From NCBI RefSeq assembly GCF_030160235.1, contig NZ_BSNY01000018.1, forward strand, positions 155,595 to 219,594: a DNA stretch of 64,000 bases, written 5' to 3'. The first letter of the stretch is position 1, and every line of letters starts with the position of its first letter. Shown piece after piece: positions 44,051 through 56,200 of the stretch. The DNA is from Mesorhizobium huakuii. GTDB lineage: Bacteria > Pseudomonadota > Alphaproteobacteria > Rhizobiales > Rhizobiaceae. The notes beneath the pieces are model-generated. The model ran no database searches. It saw only the letters and a list, made by a program, of their open reading frames with translations, and was not told where the DNA came from. The position numbers were made by a program, and so were the translations under genes.

Positions 44051-45292
44051 ATGGAAAAGATGATGGGTGGAGCAAACGGGAAGAGCGGCCATCGTGTCTG
44101 GCGCAATGCGCGCCTGGCGACCATGGCCGATGGTGTGGCCGGCCTCGGCATTGTCGAGAAAGGCGCGATCGCCGTGCGCGATGGTCTCATCGTTTATGCC
44201 GGTGCCGAAGCGGACATGCCGGCTTCGGCGGGGCAGGGCGCGGAGACCGTCGATTGCGAGGGCCGCTGGATCACGCCGGGCCTGATCGATTGCCACACGC
44301 ATCTTGTCTATGCCGGCAACCGCGCCAACGAATTCGAGATGCGGCTGGCCGGCGCCACCTATGAAGAAGTCGCCCGGGCCGGCGGCGGCATTGTGTCCTC
44401 GGTCAAGTCGCTACGCGCGGCAAACGAGGACGAGCTCGTCACCCAGACGCTGCCGCGCCTCGATGCGCTGATGGCCGAAGGCGTCACGACAGTCGAAATC
44501 AAATCGGGCTATGGCCTCGACCTCGACAATGAGAAGAAGTCGCTGCGCGCCGCCCGCCGGCTGGGCGGCGAACGGGCGGTGACGATCCGTACGACCTGTC
44601 TGGCTGCCCACGCCTTGCCGCCTGAAGCCAAGGGAGACAAGGACGCTTTTATCGATCTGGTCGCCAAGCAGATTGTTCCCGCGGTTGCCGCCGACGGACT
44701 GGCCGATGCGGTCGACGGTTTTTGTGAAGGCATAGCATTCTCGCCGGAGCAGATGGCGCGCGTTTTCGATGCCGCCAAGGCCCTGGGCCTGCCGGTCAAG
44801 CTTCACGCCGACCAGCTGTCCAACCTGCACGGCGCCGCGCTTGCCGCCAGCTATGGGGCACTGTCAGCTGACCATCTCGAATACACCGACGAGGCGGGGG
44901 CTGCCGCGATGGCGAAGGCCGGCACGGTGGCGACCATCCTGCCCGGCGCCTATTACTTCATCCGCGAGACCAAGAAACCGCCGATCGACCTGTTCCGCCG
45001 TCATGGTGTGAAGATGGCGGTGGCGACGGACAGCAATCCCGGCACCTCGCCGCTCACCTCGCTGTTGCTCACCATGAATATGGCCGCGACTCTCTTTGGC
45101 CTGACAGTCGATGAATGCCTCGCCGGCGTCACCCGCGAGGCGGCGCGTGCCCTGGGATTGTTGAAGCAGACTGGCACGCTGGAAGCCGACAAATCCGCCG
45201 ACCTGGCGGTCTGGGACATCGAGCGCCCCGCCGAACTCGTTTACCGCATGGGCTTCAACCCGCTGCATGCCCGCATCTGGAGAGGACAATGA
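44051..45292 (+). CDS. hutI: Imidazolonepropionase
   Basis: HutI hydrolyses 4-imidazolone-5-propanoate to N-formimino-L-glutamate. The 413-residue amidohydrolase has the metal motif [20 protein letters not shown]-type start (HTH), [40 protein letters not shown] and [10 protein letters not shown] with the metal Asp. Several ATGs cluster at the start (44051, 44060, 44063); the first is used and no clear ribosome site decides. Its TGA overlaps the hutH ATG. First gene of the rightward hut arm. Confidence 0.95.
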   Translation: MEKMMGGANGKSGHRVWRNARLATMADGVAGLGIVEKGAIAVRDGLIVYAGAEADMPASAGQGAETVDCEGRWITPGLIDCHTHLVYAGNRANEFEMRLAGATYEEVARAGGGIVSSVKSLRAANEDELVTQTLPRLDALMAEGVTTVEIKSGYGLDLDNEKKSLRAARRLGGERAVTIRTTCLAAHALPPEAKGDKDAFIDLVAKQIVPAVAADGLADAVDGFCEGIAFSPEQMARVFDAAKALGLPVKLHADQLSNLHGAALAASYGALSADHLEYTDEAGAAAMAKAGTVATILPGAYYFIRETKKPPIDLFRRHGVKMAVATDSNPGTSPLTSLLLTMNMAATLFGLTVDECLAGVTREAARALGLLKQTGTLEADKSADLAVWDIERPAELVYRMGFNPLHARIWRGQ

Positions 45293-46827
45293 CCGAACTG
45301 ACCTTGAAGCCCGGCAATGCGACGCTCGCCGACTGGCGCGCCATCTACCGTGGCGCCGTGCCGAAGCTGGATGAGGCCTGCCGTCCAAAAATCAAGGCGA
45401 GCGCCGAGGCCGTTGCGCGGATCGTCGCCAAGGGCGAGCCGGTCTATGGCATCAACACCGGCTTCGGCAAACTGGCGAGCGTGCGCATCCCCGCCGCCGA
45501 TCTCGAGACCTTGCAGCGCAACATCGTGCTGTCGCACGCCGCCGGCGTCGGCGAGCCGATGCCGGTTGCCGTTGCCCGGCTGATGATGGCGCTGAAACTT
45601 GCGAGCCTGGCGCAAGGTGCCTCCGGGGTGCGCCCCGAAACCATCGATTTGCTGGAAGCGATGCTCGCCAACGACGTCATCCCGGTGGTGCCGGCGCAAG
45701 GCTCGGTCGGAGCGTCCGGCGATCTCGCACCGCTGTCGCACATGACGGCGGTGATGATCGGTGTCGGCGAATGCTTTACCCCGCATGGCCGTTTCCCGGC
45801 CAAGGTCGCCTTCGTCTCGCACGGCCTCGAGCCGGTGACGCTTGGCGCCAAGGAAGGCCTGGCGCTGCTCAACGGCACGCAGTTCTCGACCGCCTATGCG
45901 CTCGCCGCTTTGTTCGAGGCCGAAGTGCTCTACCAGTCGGCGCTGGTCGCCGGCGCGCTGTCGACCGATGCCGCCAAGGGGTCCGACGCGCCTTTCGACC
46001 CCCGCATCCATCTCTTGAGAAAGCACCGCGGCCAGATCGAGACGGCGGAGGCGCTGCGCAATCTGATGGCCGGCAGCGCCATCCGTGAATCGCATCGTGT
46101 CGGCGACGAGCGGGTGCAGGATCCGTACTGCCTGCGCTGCCAGCCGCAGGTGATGGGCGCCGCGCTCGATGTCTTGCGCAAGGCTGCCGATACGCTCGGC
46201 ACCGAAGCCAATGGCGTGACCGACAATCCGCTGATCTTCGCCGAGGACGACACCGCGCTCTCCGGCGGCAATTTCCACGCCGAGCCGGTGGCTTTCGCCG
46301 CCGACATGATCGCACTGGCCGTCTGCGAGATCGGCTCGCTGTCGGAACGCCGCATCGCCATGCTGGTCGATCCGGCGCTATCAGGCATGCCGGCCTTCCT
46401 GACGCCCAAGCCTGGCCTGAACTCCGGCTTCATGATCCCGCAGGTGACGGCGGCCGCACTTGTCTCGGAAAACAAGCAGAAGGCCTATCCGGCATCAGTC
46501 GATTCCATCCCGACCTCGGCCAACCAGGAAGACCACGTCTCGATGGCCGCGCACGGTGCGCGCCGGTTGATCGGCATGGTCGAGAACGCGACCGCGGTCA
46601 TCGGCATCGAATTGCTGGCCGCCACGCAGGGCTGCGATTTCCACCAGCCGCTGGCGTCGAGCAATGCGCTGGAAGCGGTACGCAAACTGGTCCGGGCTGA
46701 GGTGCCGCATCTCGACAACGACCGGCATTTCCACCCCGACATGGAAAAGGCGATCGCCATGGTGCGCAGCGGTGCGACGATCAGGGCAGCCGGCGCGGTG
46801 ACACTGCCTTCGATCTCGGGAGCCTGA
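45289..46827 (+). CDS. hutH: Histidine ammonia-lyase
   Basis: HutH removes ammonia from L-histidine to give urocanate, the entry step. The 512-residue product contains the Ala-Ser-Gly triad that cyclises to the MIO electrophile, in [15 protein letters not shown], plus [42 protein letters not shown] and [14 protein letters not shown]. It overlaps hutI by four bases (ATGA) and hutG follows after one base. Length fits the family. Confidence 0.97.
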   Translation: MTELTLKPGNATLADWRAIYRGAVPKLDEACRPKIKASAEAVARIVAKGEPVYGINTGFGKLASVRIPAADLETLQRNIVLSHAAGVGEPMPVAVARLMMALKLASLAQGASGVRPETIDLLEAMLANDVIPVVPAQGSVGASGDLAPLSHMTAVMIGVGECFTPHGRFPAKVAFVSHGLEPVTLGAKEGLALLNGTQFSTAYALAALFEAEVLYQSALVAGALSTDAAKGSDAPFDPRIHLLRKHRGQIETAEALRNLMAGSAIRESHRVGDERVQDPYCLRCQPQVMGAALDVLRKAADTLGTEANGVTDNPLIFAEDDTALSGGNFHAEPVAFAADMIALAVCEIGSLSERRIAMLVDPALSGMPAFLTPKPGLNSGFMIPQVTAAALVSENKQKAYPASVDSIPTSANQEDHVSMAAHGARRLIGMVENATAVIGIELLAATQGCDFHQPLASSNALEAVRKLVRAEVPHLDNDRHFHPDMEKAIAMVRSGATIRAAGAVTLPSISGA

Positions 46828-46828
46828 C

Positions 46829-47641
46829 ATGACCGACTGGCTGACAGTAACGGAAGGCACGGCGCCTCTTCTGGTGTCCATCCCGCACACCGGCACCGAT
46901 CTCGCCGGAATCGACAACCGGCTGGTCTCGCCCTGGCTCGGCCGCCGCGATTGCGACTGGTGGATCGACAATCTCTACGATTTTGCCGCCGGCCTCGGCG
47001 CGACGGTGGTGCATACGTCGATCTCGCGCACGGTCATCGACGTCAACCGCGATCCTTCCGGCGCTTCGCTCTATCCGGGGCAGACCACGACGACGCTTTG
47101 CCCGACGGAGACTTTCGACGGCGATCCGCTTTACCTGCCCGGCGAAGAGCCGACGCCATCGGAGATCGACCAGCGCCGCATATCCTATTTCGTGCCCTAC
47201 CATGAAATGCTGGCGGCCCAGGCCGTTAGGCTGCGCGGCCTGCACGAAGAAATCGTCATCTACGATTGCCACTCGATCCGTTCGGTGCTGCCGCGCCTGT
47301 TCTACGGCACGCTGCCGGTGTTCAACCTCGGCACCAATGACGGCCAGACCGCCGATCCGACGCTGCAGAACCTGGTCGGCCAGATCATGGCCGAAAGCGG
47401 TGAAAGCTATGTCGTCAACGGTCGTTTCAAGGGCGGCTGGATCACGCGCTACTTCGGCAATCCGCAAGGCGGTTACCATGCGTTGCAGATGGAACTCGCC
47501 GATCGCGGCTATCTGCGCGAGCCGGAGGCGAAGGGCGAGCCGGACAATTGGCCGGTGCCTTATGACGCCGAGTTTGCCGCGCCGATGCGCGCCACACTGA
47601 CCAAGATCCTTCAAACCGCCATTGACTGGGCAGGGCGCTGA
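46829..47641 (+). CDS. hutG: N-formylglutamate deformylase
   Basis: HutG hydrolyses N-formyl-L-glutamate to glutamate and formate, completing the route opened by HutF. The 270-residue FGase-family product has [14 protein letters not shown] with the metal His, [51 protein letters not shown] with a second His and [14 protein letters not shown]. Having both hutF and hutG shows that this organism uses the five-step pathway through formylglutamate, not the direct formiminoglutamase route. Confidence 0.95.
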   Translation: MTDWLTVTEGTAPLLVSIPHTGTDLAGIDNRLVSPWLGRRDCDWWIDNLYDFAAGLGATVVHTSISRTVIDVNRDPSGASLYPGQTTTTLCPTETFDGDPLYLPGEEPTPSEIDQRRISYFVPYHEMLAAQAVRLRGLHEEIVIYDCHSIRSVLPRLFYGTLPVFNLGTNDGQTADPTLQNLVGQIMAESGESYVVNGRFKGGWITRYFGNPQGGYHALQMELADRGYLREPEAKGEPDNWPVPYDAEFAAPMRATLTKILQTAIDWAGR

Positions 47642-47664
47642 CCCGCCGCCATCCGAAAGGGACA

Positions 47665-49338
<1,674 letters not shown>

Positions 49339-49350
49339 TAGGTTGAGATC

Positions 49351-49929
49351 ATGCGCATTCTTCGTGCCGCCGACTACCGCGTCATGCCGTGGAAGAACGG
49401 CGGCGGCACGACGACCGAGATCGCCGTCTCGCCCGACGGTGCCGGCCTCGACGGTTTCGACTGGCGCGTGTCGATGGCCCGCGTCGAGGGCAGCGGGCCG
49501 TTTTCCAGCTTTGCCGGTATCGACCGCACGCTGTCGGTGCTGGAAGGCGAGGGGATCGTGCTCGATATCGCCGGCCGGCCGGCCGCGCGGCTGACACCGG
49601 CTTCCCAGCCCTTTTTCTTTCCGGCCGACCTGCCGACCAGTGCCGCGCTGATCGCCGGCCCGATCACCGACCTCAATGTCATGACGCGCCGCGGCCGCAC
49701 GCTGCATTCGGTCGAGCGTCTGGCGATTTCACGGCCTGTAGACATCGCGACCCGGGCCGGTTCGACCCTCATCCTTTGCCACAAGGGCGAAGCTTTCTTC
49801 CCAGAGGCTGGGTCAATTCGCCTCGGGCCGCTCGACACGCTGCTGCTCGGGCCGGATGCTCCCGCCCTGCGGGTCGAGCCGGCGCGGGATACGGCGCTGT
49901 TCGTGGTGCGGATAACCGCCGCCGCCTGA
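49351..49929 (+). CDS. hutD: HutD/Ves family cupin protein
   Basis: A 192-residue bicupin of the HutD/Ves family: MPWKNGGGTTTEIAVSPDG at the start, FDWRVSMARVEGSGPFSSFAGIDR-type second motif, LSVLEGEGI and TDLNVMTRRGR. HutD is found in many hut operons and has been proposed to limit hut expression by sensing an intermediate, but no enzymatic activity is established. It ends the rightward hut arm; a short hairpin (TGACGC-TTTC-GCGTCA, 49927-49942) begins at its stop codon. Confidence 0.9.
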   Translation: MRILRAADYRVMPWKNGGGTTTEIAVSPDGAGLDGFDWRVSMARVEGSGPFSSFAGIDRTLSVLEGEGIVLDIAGRPAARLTPASQPFFFPADLPTSAALIAGPITDLNVMTRRGRTLHSVERLAISRPVDIATRAGSTLILCHKGEAFFPEAGSIRLGPLDTLLLGPDAPALRVEPARDTALFVVRITAAA

Positions 49930-50218
49930 CGCTTTCGCGTCAACGGTTACCGCCTGTTTCCAAACATGATCGCAATGCCGGCGAAATATAGCGTAAGCTC
50001 TTGCCGGCATCACGAAAAAGCCCGAATCCTCTCCGCCGATCTAACCCGACGGGAGCGAGGGGCGCTCGTCTTTGAGTTTGGTCGGAAGATGACGCTCTGT
50101 CGTGGTGCGGAAACAAACTTTCGGGCATAGGGGTTGATGCAACCAATTGCATTTGAACCGGTTTTAGGGCCATTGCCGTGGCGGTGACGCCGCTGAGTGC
50201 CCGCTTACGGAATTTTCA
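49930..50218. other. 289-base leader region of ndvB
   Basis: Non-coding stretch between hutD and ndvB. Inverted repeats seen: ATGCCGGC/GCCGGCAT arms at 49975-49982 and 50003-50010, and ATGCAA-CCAA-TTGCAT at 50137-50152. The promoter of ndvB should lie here; I cannot place -35 and -10 boxes with confidence. Confidence 0.45.
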
Positions 50219-53200
50219 ATGAATATTCAGACGAATCCTGCCCAGATCGAGAAGACAAGCGCGAGCTTTCCGGCCATCACGGAAGAGCCGATAAGGTCGA
50301 CATTCCTGCCGGAGGAGCGCCTGCGGCTGCTCGGCGAAAGCCTTGCCAAAGGTGATCTCGCCGACCTGTTCGGCCTGATCCCGTTCGATTTCCAGGCCCG
50401 CATCCGCGACAGCGCCAAGAAGATCCTCGAAGTCTACCGTTCGACCAATGCGGCGCAGGCCAAGGGTGAAACCATCACCCCGGCCGCGCAATGGCTGCTC
50501 GACAACAATTATCTGGTCGAGGAGACCATTTTCCAGGTCAAGCGCGACCTGCCGCGCCGCTTTTATCGTCAGCTGCCGACCCTGAAACTGCCCGATGGCG
50601 GCACCGTGCCGCGCGCGCTGGCGCTAGCCTGGACCTATGTGGCGCATTCGGACAGTTCCGTCTCGGCGACCATGTTCAAGTCCATCGTCCAGGGCTTTCA
50701 GTCGGTCGAACCGCTGAAGATCGGTGAACTCTGGGCGCTGCCATCGCTTCTGCGCTTCGTGCTGATCGAAAATCTTCGCCGGCTGGCCGTCAGGGTCAAT
50801 CGCACGCGCCAGATGCGCCAGATCGCCAACGATGTGGCCGACAAGGTACTGGCGACCGACGAGAGCGCCGACCGCCAGGCGATCCTCGCCAATTTCAGCG
50901 CCCATGCGCAGGACACCACCTTTGCCACGCAGCTTCTCTACCGCTTGCGCGATGGCTCGCAGAATGCCGGCAAGGCCCTGAAATGGCTGGAAGGCGAGCT
51001 CGAAAAGACCGGCTCCGATGCCGAGGAGATCATCATCTCCGAGCACCACACGCTGTCCAGCGGCAATGTGACGACCGGCAACATCATCCGCGGCCTGCGC
51101 CTCATCAATGACGTCGACTGGACGGTGTGGTTCGAAGGCGTCAGCCGCATCGACACCGTGCTGCGCGAGCGCACCGATTTTGCCGCGCTCGACTTCTTCT
51201 CGCGCGACCAATACCGCACCGCGATCGAGGAACTGGCGCGCCGCTCGAACCTGTCGGAATACCGCGTCGCCGAAAAGGCAATCGAACTGGCGGGCCCGGC
51301 CATTGGTGAGCACGCCGCCAGCGAACACGCATCGGCCGGCGATGGCGATGGTTCCGCTCCTGCTCCGTCCGTGCATACCGATGTCGGCTTCTTCCTGGTC
51401 GGTCCGCGCCGTCTGGAGCTGGAAAAGGCGATCGACTATCGGCCCACCATCAGCCAGACGGTCAAGCGGACCTTCACCAAGACCGGATGGTTGGGCATTG
51501 TCCTGCCGGTCTTCGCGCTGACGGCGCTGCTTCTTGTCCTCACCGGCAATGCGTTGGCCAATCTCGGCCTGTCGGTGACTTCGATCGTCCTGATGCTGGC
51601 GCTGTTTGCCGTGCCGGCGAGCGAAGGCGCGCTGGCCTTCTTCAACACCGTTGTCTCGCTCTTCCTCAAGCCGACGCGCCTGATCGGTTACGATTACAGG
51701 CACGGTGTGCCGCCAGAGGCGCGCACGCTGGTGGTTGTGCCTTCGCTCATCGGCTCGCGCGACGATGTCGAGGAAAACATCCGGAACCTCGAAGTGCATT
51801 ACCTTGCCAATCTGGTGGACGAGATTCATTTCGCGCTGCTGTCGGACTGGCCCGACAGCAAGATCGAGATCGATGCGGCCGACACCGAGATTCTCGAATA
51901 TGCCCGGGCCGAGATCGCCCGTCTCAACGCCCGCTACCCCAGCGAAGGCGCGCCGCGTTTTTACATCCTGCACCGCCGCCGCCTCTTCAACGCCGCGCAA
52001 GGGGCCTGGATGGGCTGGGAGCGCAAACGCGGCAAGCTGCACGAGCTTGATCTTCTGCTGCGCGGCGACAGCGACACCACGTTCCTGCCGCTCGATGTGC
52101 CGCTGCCGGAAAAAGTCGTCCACGTGATGACGCTCGACGCCGACACGCGCACCACGCGCGATGCGGTGGCAAGCCTCGTCGGCAAGCTCTGCCATCCGCT
52201 CAACCGCCCGCATTTCGACGCCGCCAGGCGCGTCGTTACCGCCGGCTACACGATCCTGCAGCCGCGCATCACCGCTTCGCTGACATCAGGCGACGAGGCC
52301 TCGTTCTTCCAGCGTGTGTTCTCGGCCAATCGCGGCCTCGACCCCTATGTCTTCGCCGTCTCCGACCTCTATCAGGATGTCTTCAGCGACGGGTCTTTCA
52401 CCGGCAAGGGCCTCTATCACGTCGATGCCTTCGAAGCCGCCCTGCAAGGCCGCATCGAGGAAAACACCGTCCTCAGCCACGATCTGCTCGAAGGCGCGCT
52501 GGCGCGCGCGGCACTTGTCACCGACGTCGAACTGGTCGAGGACTATCCGACCCGCTACTCGGTCGACGCCTCGCGCCACCATCGCTGGGCACGCGGTGAC
52601 TGGCAGCTGCTGGGCTTTATCCTCGACCCGCGCTCCGGCGTTCCGGCCCTGTCGCGCTGGAAGATGGTCGACAATCTGCGCCGCTCGCTGACGCCGATCT
52701 TCTGGGTGATGGCTGCGATCGCCGGCTGGACCTTGCTGCCCTTCACGCAGGCGGCGCAATGGCAGGCCTTGCTGATCCTCAGCCTGTTCATGGCGCCGAC
52801 CTTCGACGTCGTCAACGCCATCCTGCCCAAGAGCGGCGACCAGACGCCGCGCGGCCATTTCTCGGCGCTGGCGCGCGACGTCGCCTTCGGCACCGCCATG
52901 GTGGCGCTGAAGATCGTGCTGATGGCGCACAACGCCTGGATGATGGGCGACGCCATCGTGCGCACGCTCTACCGCTTGTTCGTCAGCCGCCAGAATCTTC
53001 TGGAATGGCGCACTGCTTCCCAGGCGCACAAGGCCGGCGACAACGATGTCGGCTCCTATTACGGCATGATGTACGGCGCCGTGATCATCGGCTTCGTCGG
53101 CCTGGCCATTCCGGTGCTGGCCGATTCCACCGGCGCCTTCGTCGCCTTCTTCTTCGCCCTGTTCTGGATCGGCTCGCCGGCGATCGCCAGCTGGATCAGC

Positions 53201-56200
53201 CGCTCGGCCGAAACCGAGGACCGGCTGCGCATATCACAGGCCGATATCCACACGCTGCGCACTATTGCGCGGCGCACCTGGCACTATTTCGAAAGCTTTG
53301 TCACGGCGGAGCATCACAATCTGCCGCCGGACAATTTCCAGGAAAGCCCGGCACCGGTCGTGGCGCCGCGCACGTCGCCGACCAATGTCGGCGTCTATCT
53401 CCTGTCGGTGGTCTCGGCGCGCGATTTCGGCTGGATCAGCCTGTCGGATGCCATCACCCGCATCGACGCCACTATGACGACCATAGAGAGTATGCCGCGC
53501 CACCGCGGCCATCTCTTCAACTGGTACGACACCACGACGTTGAAGCCGCTCTACCCGCTCTATATTTCGGCTGTCGACAGCGGCAATCTCGCCGGCCACC
53601 TGGTGGCGGTGGCTGCGGCCTGCGCCGAATGGGCGGAAGCGCCTTCCGTTCACCTCCAGGGTGATTTCGAAGGCATTCTCGACACGGTGACCATCCTGAG
53701 CGAAAGCCTTGACGAGTTGCCGGACGACCGCCGTCAACTCAGGCCTCTGCGCCAGCGTCTCGTCGACCGCCTGGACGGCATGCGGCGCGCCGTCGAGACG
53801 ATCAAGGCGCAGCCGGAAATGGCCTCGATCCGCACCATCAACCTCGCCGTGCTGGCGGGCGAGATCCGCAAGCTGGCGACCGCCATCCACACCGAGGCGG
53901 CCTCGGCCCCGAGCGACGTCATCGTCGACTGGGCGGCGCGGCTGGAAGCCACTTGCGAGGCGCATGTCCACGATGCCCACAGCGACGACAACGCCGTCGA
54001 AGCGCTGCGCGCCAAGCTCCTGACCTTGCGCGAGCGCACCCGTCGTTTCGCCTTCGAGATGGAATTCGCCTTCCTGATGCGGCCGGAACGCAAGCTGCTG
54101 TCGATCGGCTACCGGGTCGAGGAGCACCAGCTCGACGAAAGCTGCTACGACCTTCTCGCCTCCGAGGCGCGTCTGACCAGCCTGTTCGCCATCGCCAAGG
54201 GCGACCTGCCGACCGAGCACTGGTTCCGGCTCGGCCGCCCGATCGTCGAGATCGGCTTCCAGGGCGCGCTGATGTCCTGGTCGGGCTCGATGTTCGAATA
54301 TCTGATGCCGCCGCTGGTGATGAAGGAGGCGCAGGGCTCGATCCTGAACCAGACCAGCAAGCTGATCATCAAGCGCCAGATCCAGTACGGCCGCCAGAAA
54401 AACGTGCCCTGGGGCATTTCGGAAGCGGCCTACAACGCCCGCGACCGCGAACTGACCTACCAGTACACCAATTTCGGCGTGCCCGGGCTTGGGCTGAAGC
54501 GCGGTCTTGGCCAGAACACGGTGATCGCGCCATACGCCACCATATTGGCGGCGCAGTTCAACCCGCGCGAAGCCGTGCAAAATCTGGCGCGTCTGCGCGA
54601 CATCGGTGCGCTTGGCCCGCATGGCTTCTACGATGCGGTCGATTTCACGCCGCAGCGCGTGCCTGAGGGCACCAACCACGCGGTCGTGCTGAATTACTAT
54701 GCGCACCATTCAGGCATGTCGATCGCGGCGGTCGCCGACGCGATCTTCGAGGGTCGCCTGCGCGACCGTTTCCACAGCGACCCGGTCATTGAATCGGCTG
54801 AACTCCTGCTGCAGGAAAGGGCGCCGCGCGACATCCCGACCGCGACCGTCAGGACCGAGGCGGACGAGCGCGCCAAGGACGAGACCGAAACCGAGAGCCC
54901 CGACACCCGCATCGTGCTCGATCCCTTGCGGGCGCTGCGTTCGACCAATGTGATGTCGAACGGCCGTTATTCGGTGATGGTGACGGCAACCGGCTCCGGC
55001 TACAGCCGCTGGGGCGATCTTGCCGTTACGCGCTGGCAGCCGGACCCGGTCGAGGACCGTCTGGGTTCCTACATCTTCCTGCGTGACGTCAGCACTGGAG
55101 ACTGGTGGTCGGCAACGGCGGAGCCAAAGCGCGCGGCCGAGGAGAAGGTGCAGACCCTGTTCTCCGACGACAAGGCGAGCTTCGTCAAATTGGTCGGCAC
55201 GTTGCGCTCCGAGGTCGAATGCATCGTCATTTCCGAAGGCAATGGCGAAGGCCGTCGCATCACGCTCTACAATGAAAGCACGTCCGATCGTTTCATCGAG
55301 GTGACGTCCTTTGCCGAGCTGGTGCTGGGTTCGGAGGCCTCCGACAACGCGCATCCGGCCTTCTCGAAGATGTTCGTGGAGACCGAGATCGCCGCCAACA
55401 ACGGAGCGATCTTCGCCACGCGCCGCAAGCGTGAAACCAGCGAGCCCGATATCACCCTGGCGCATTTCGTCACCGATCCATCCGGACCGGCGCGCGACGC
55501 CGAGGCCGAGACCGACAGGCGCGCCTTTATCGGCCGTGGCCGCTCGATCGTCGATGCCGCCGCTTTCGATCCGGGCGCCAGGCTCGGCGGTCATTCGGGC
55601 TTCACGCTCGATCCCATCGCCTCGCTGCGCCGCCAGGTGCGCGTGCCCGCCAACAAGAAGGTATCGCTGACCTTCTGGACCGTGGTCGGGGCCAACCGCA
55701 CCGAGCTGGAGGAGGCGATAAACCGCCTCGACCATCAGGAGAGCTTTGCCCGCCAGGCCATGCTTGCCTGGACGCGCAGCCAGGTTCAGACCCGCCATAT
55801 GAGCCTCAGCCTGACCGACGCCGCCAATGTGCAGAAACTGGCGCGCTACCTGATCTACCCCGACGCGTTCCTGCGCCTGCCGGCCGAATCCATCGCTTCG
55901 GGCCTCGGCAAGCAGTCGAGCCTGTGGCCGACCAGCATTTCGGGCGATTTCCCGATCTTCCTGGTCAGGATCGGCGACGTCGCCGATCTGGAAATCGTGG
56001 CGCAGGCGCTGCGCTTCCAGGAATATATGCGCACCCGCGGCATGATGATCGACTTCGTTGTCGTCAACGAGCAGGCCTCGTCCTATGTCCAGGACCTGCA
56101 GCGCGCGGTCGAGACGCTGTGTGAAAACAGCCGTCTGCGCGGCAAGGAACTCGGCCCCCGCCAGCACATTTTCGCGGTGCGCCGCGACTTGATGGAAGAG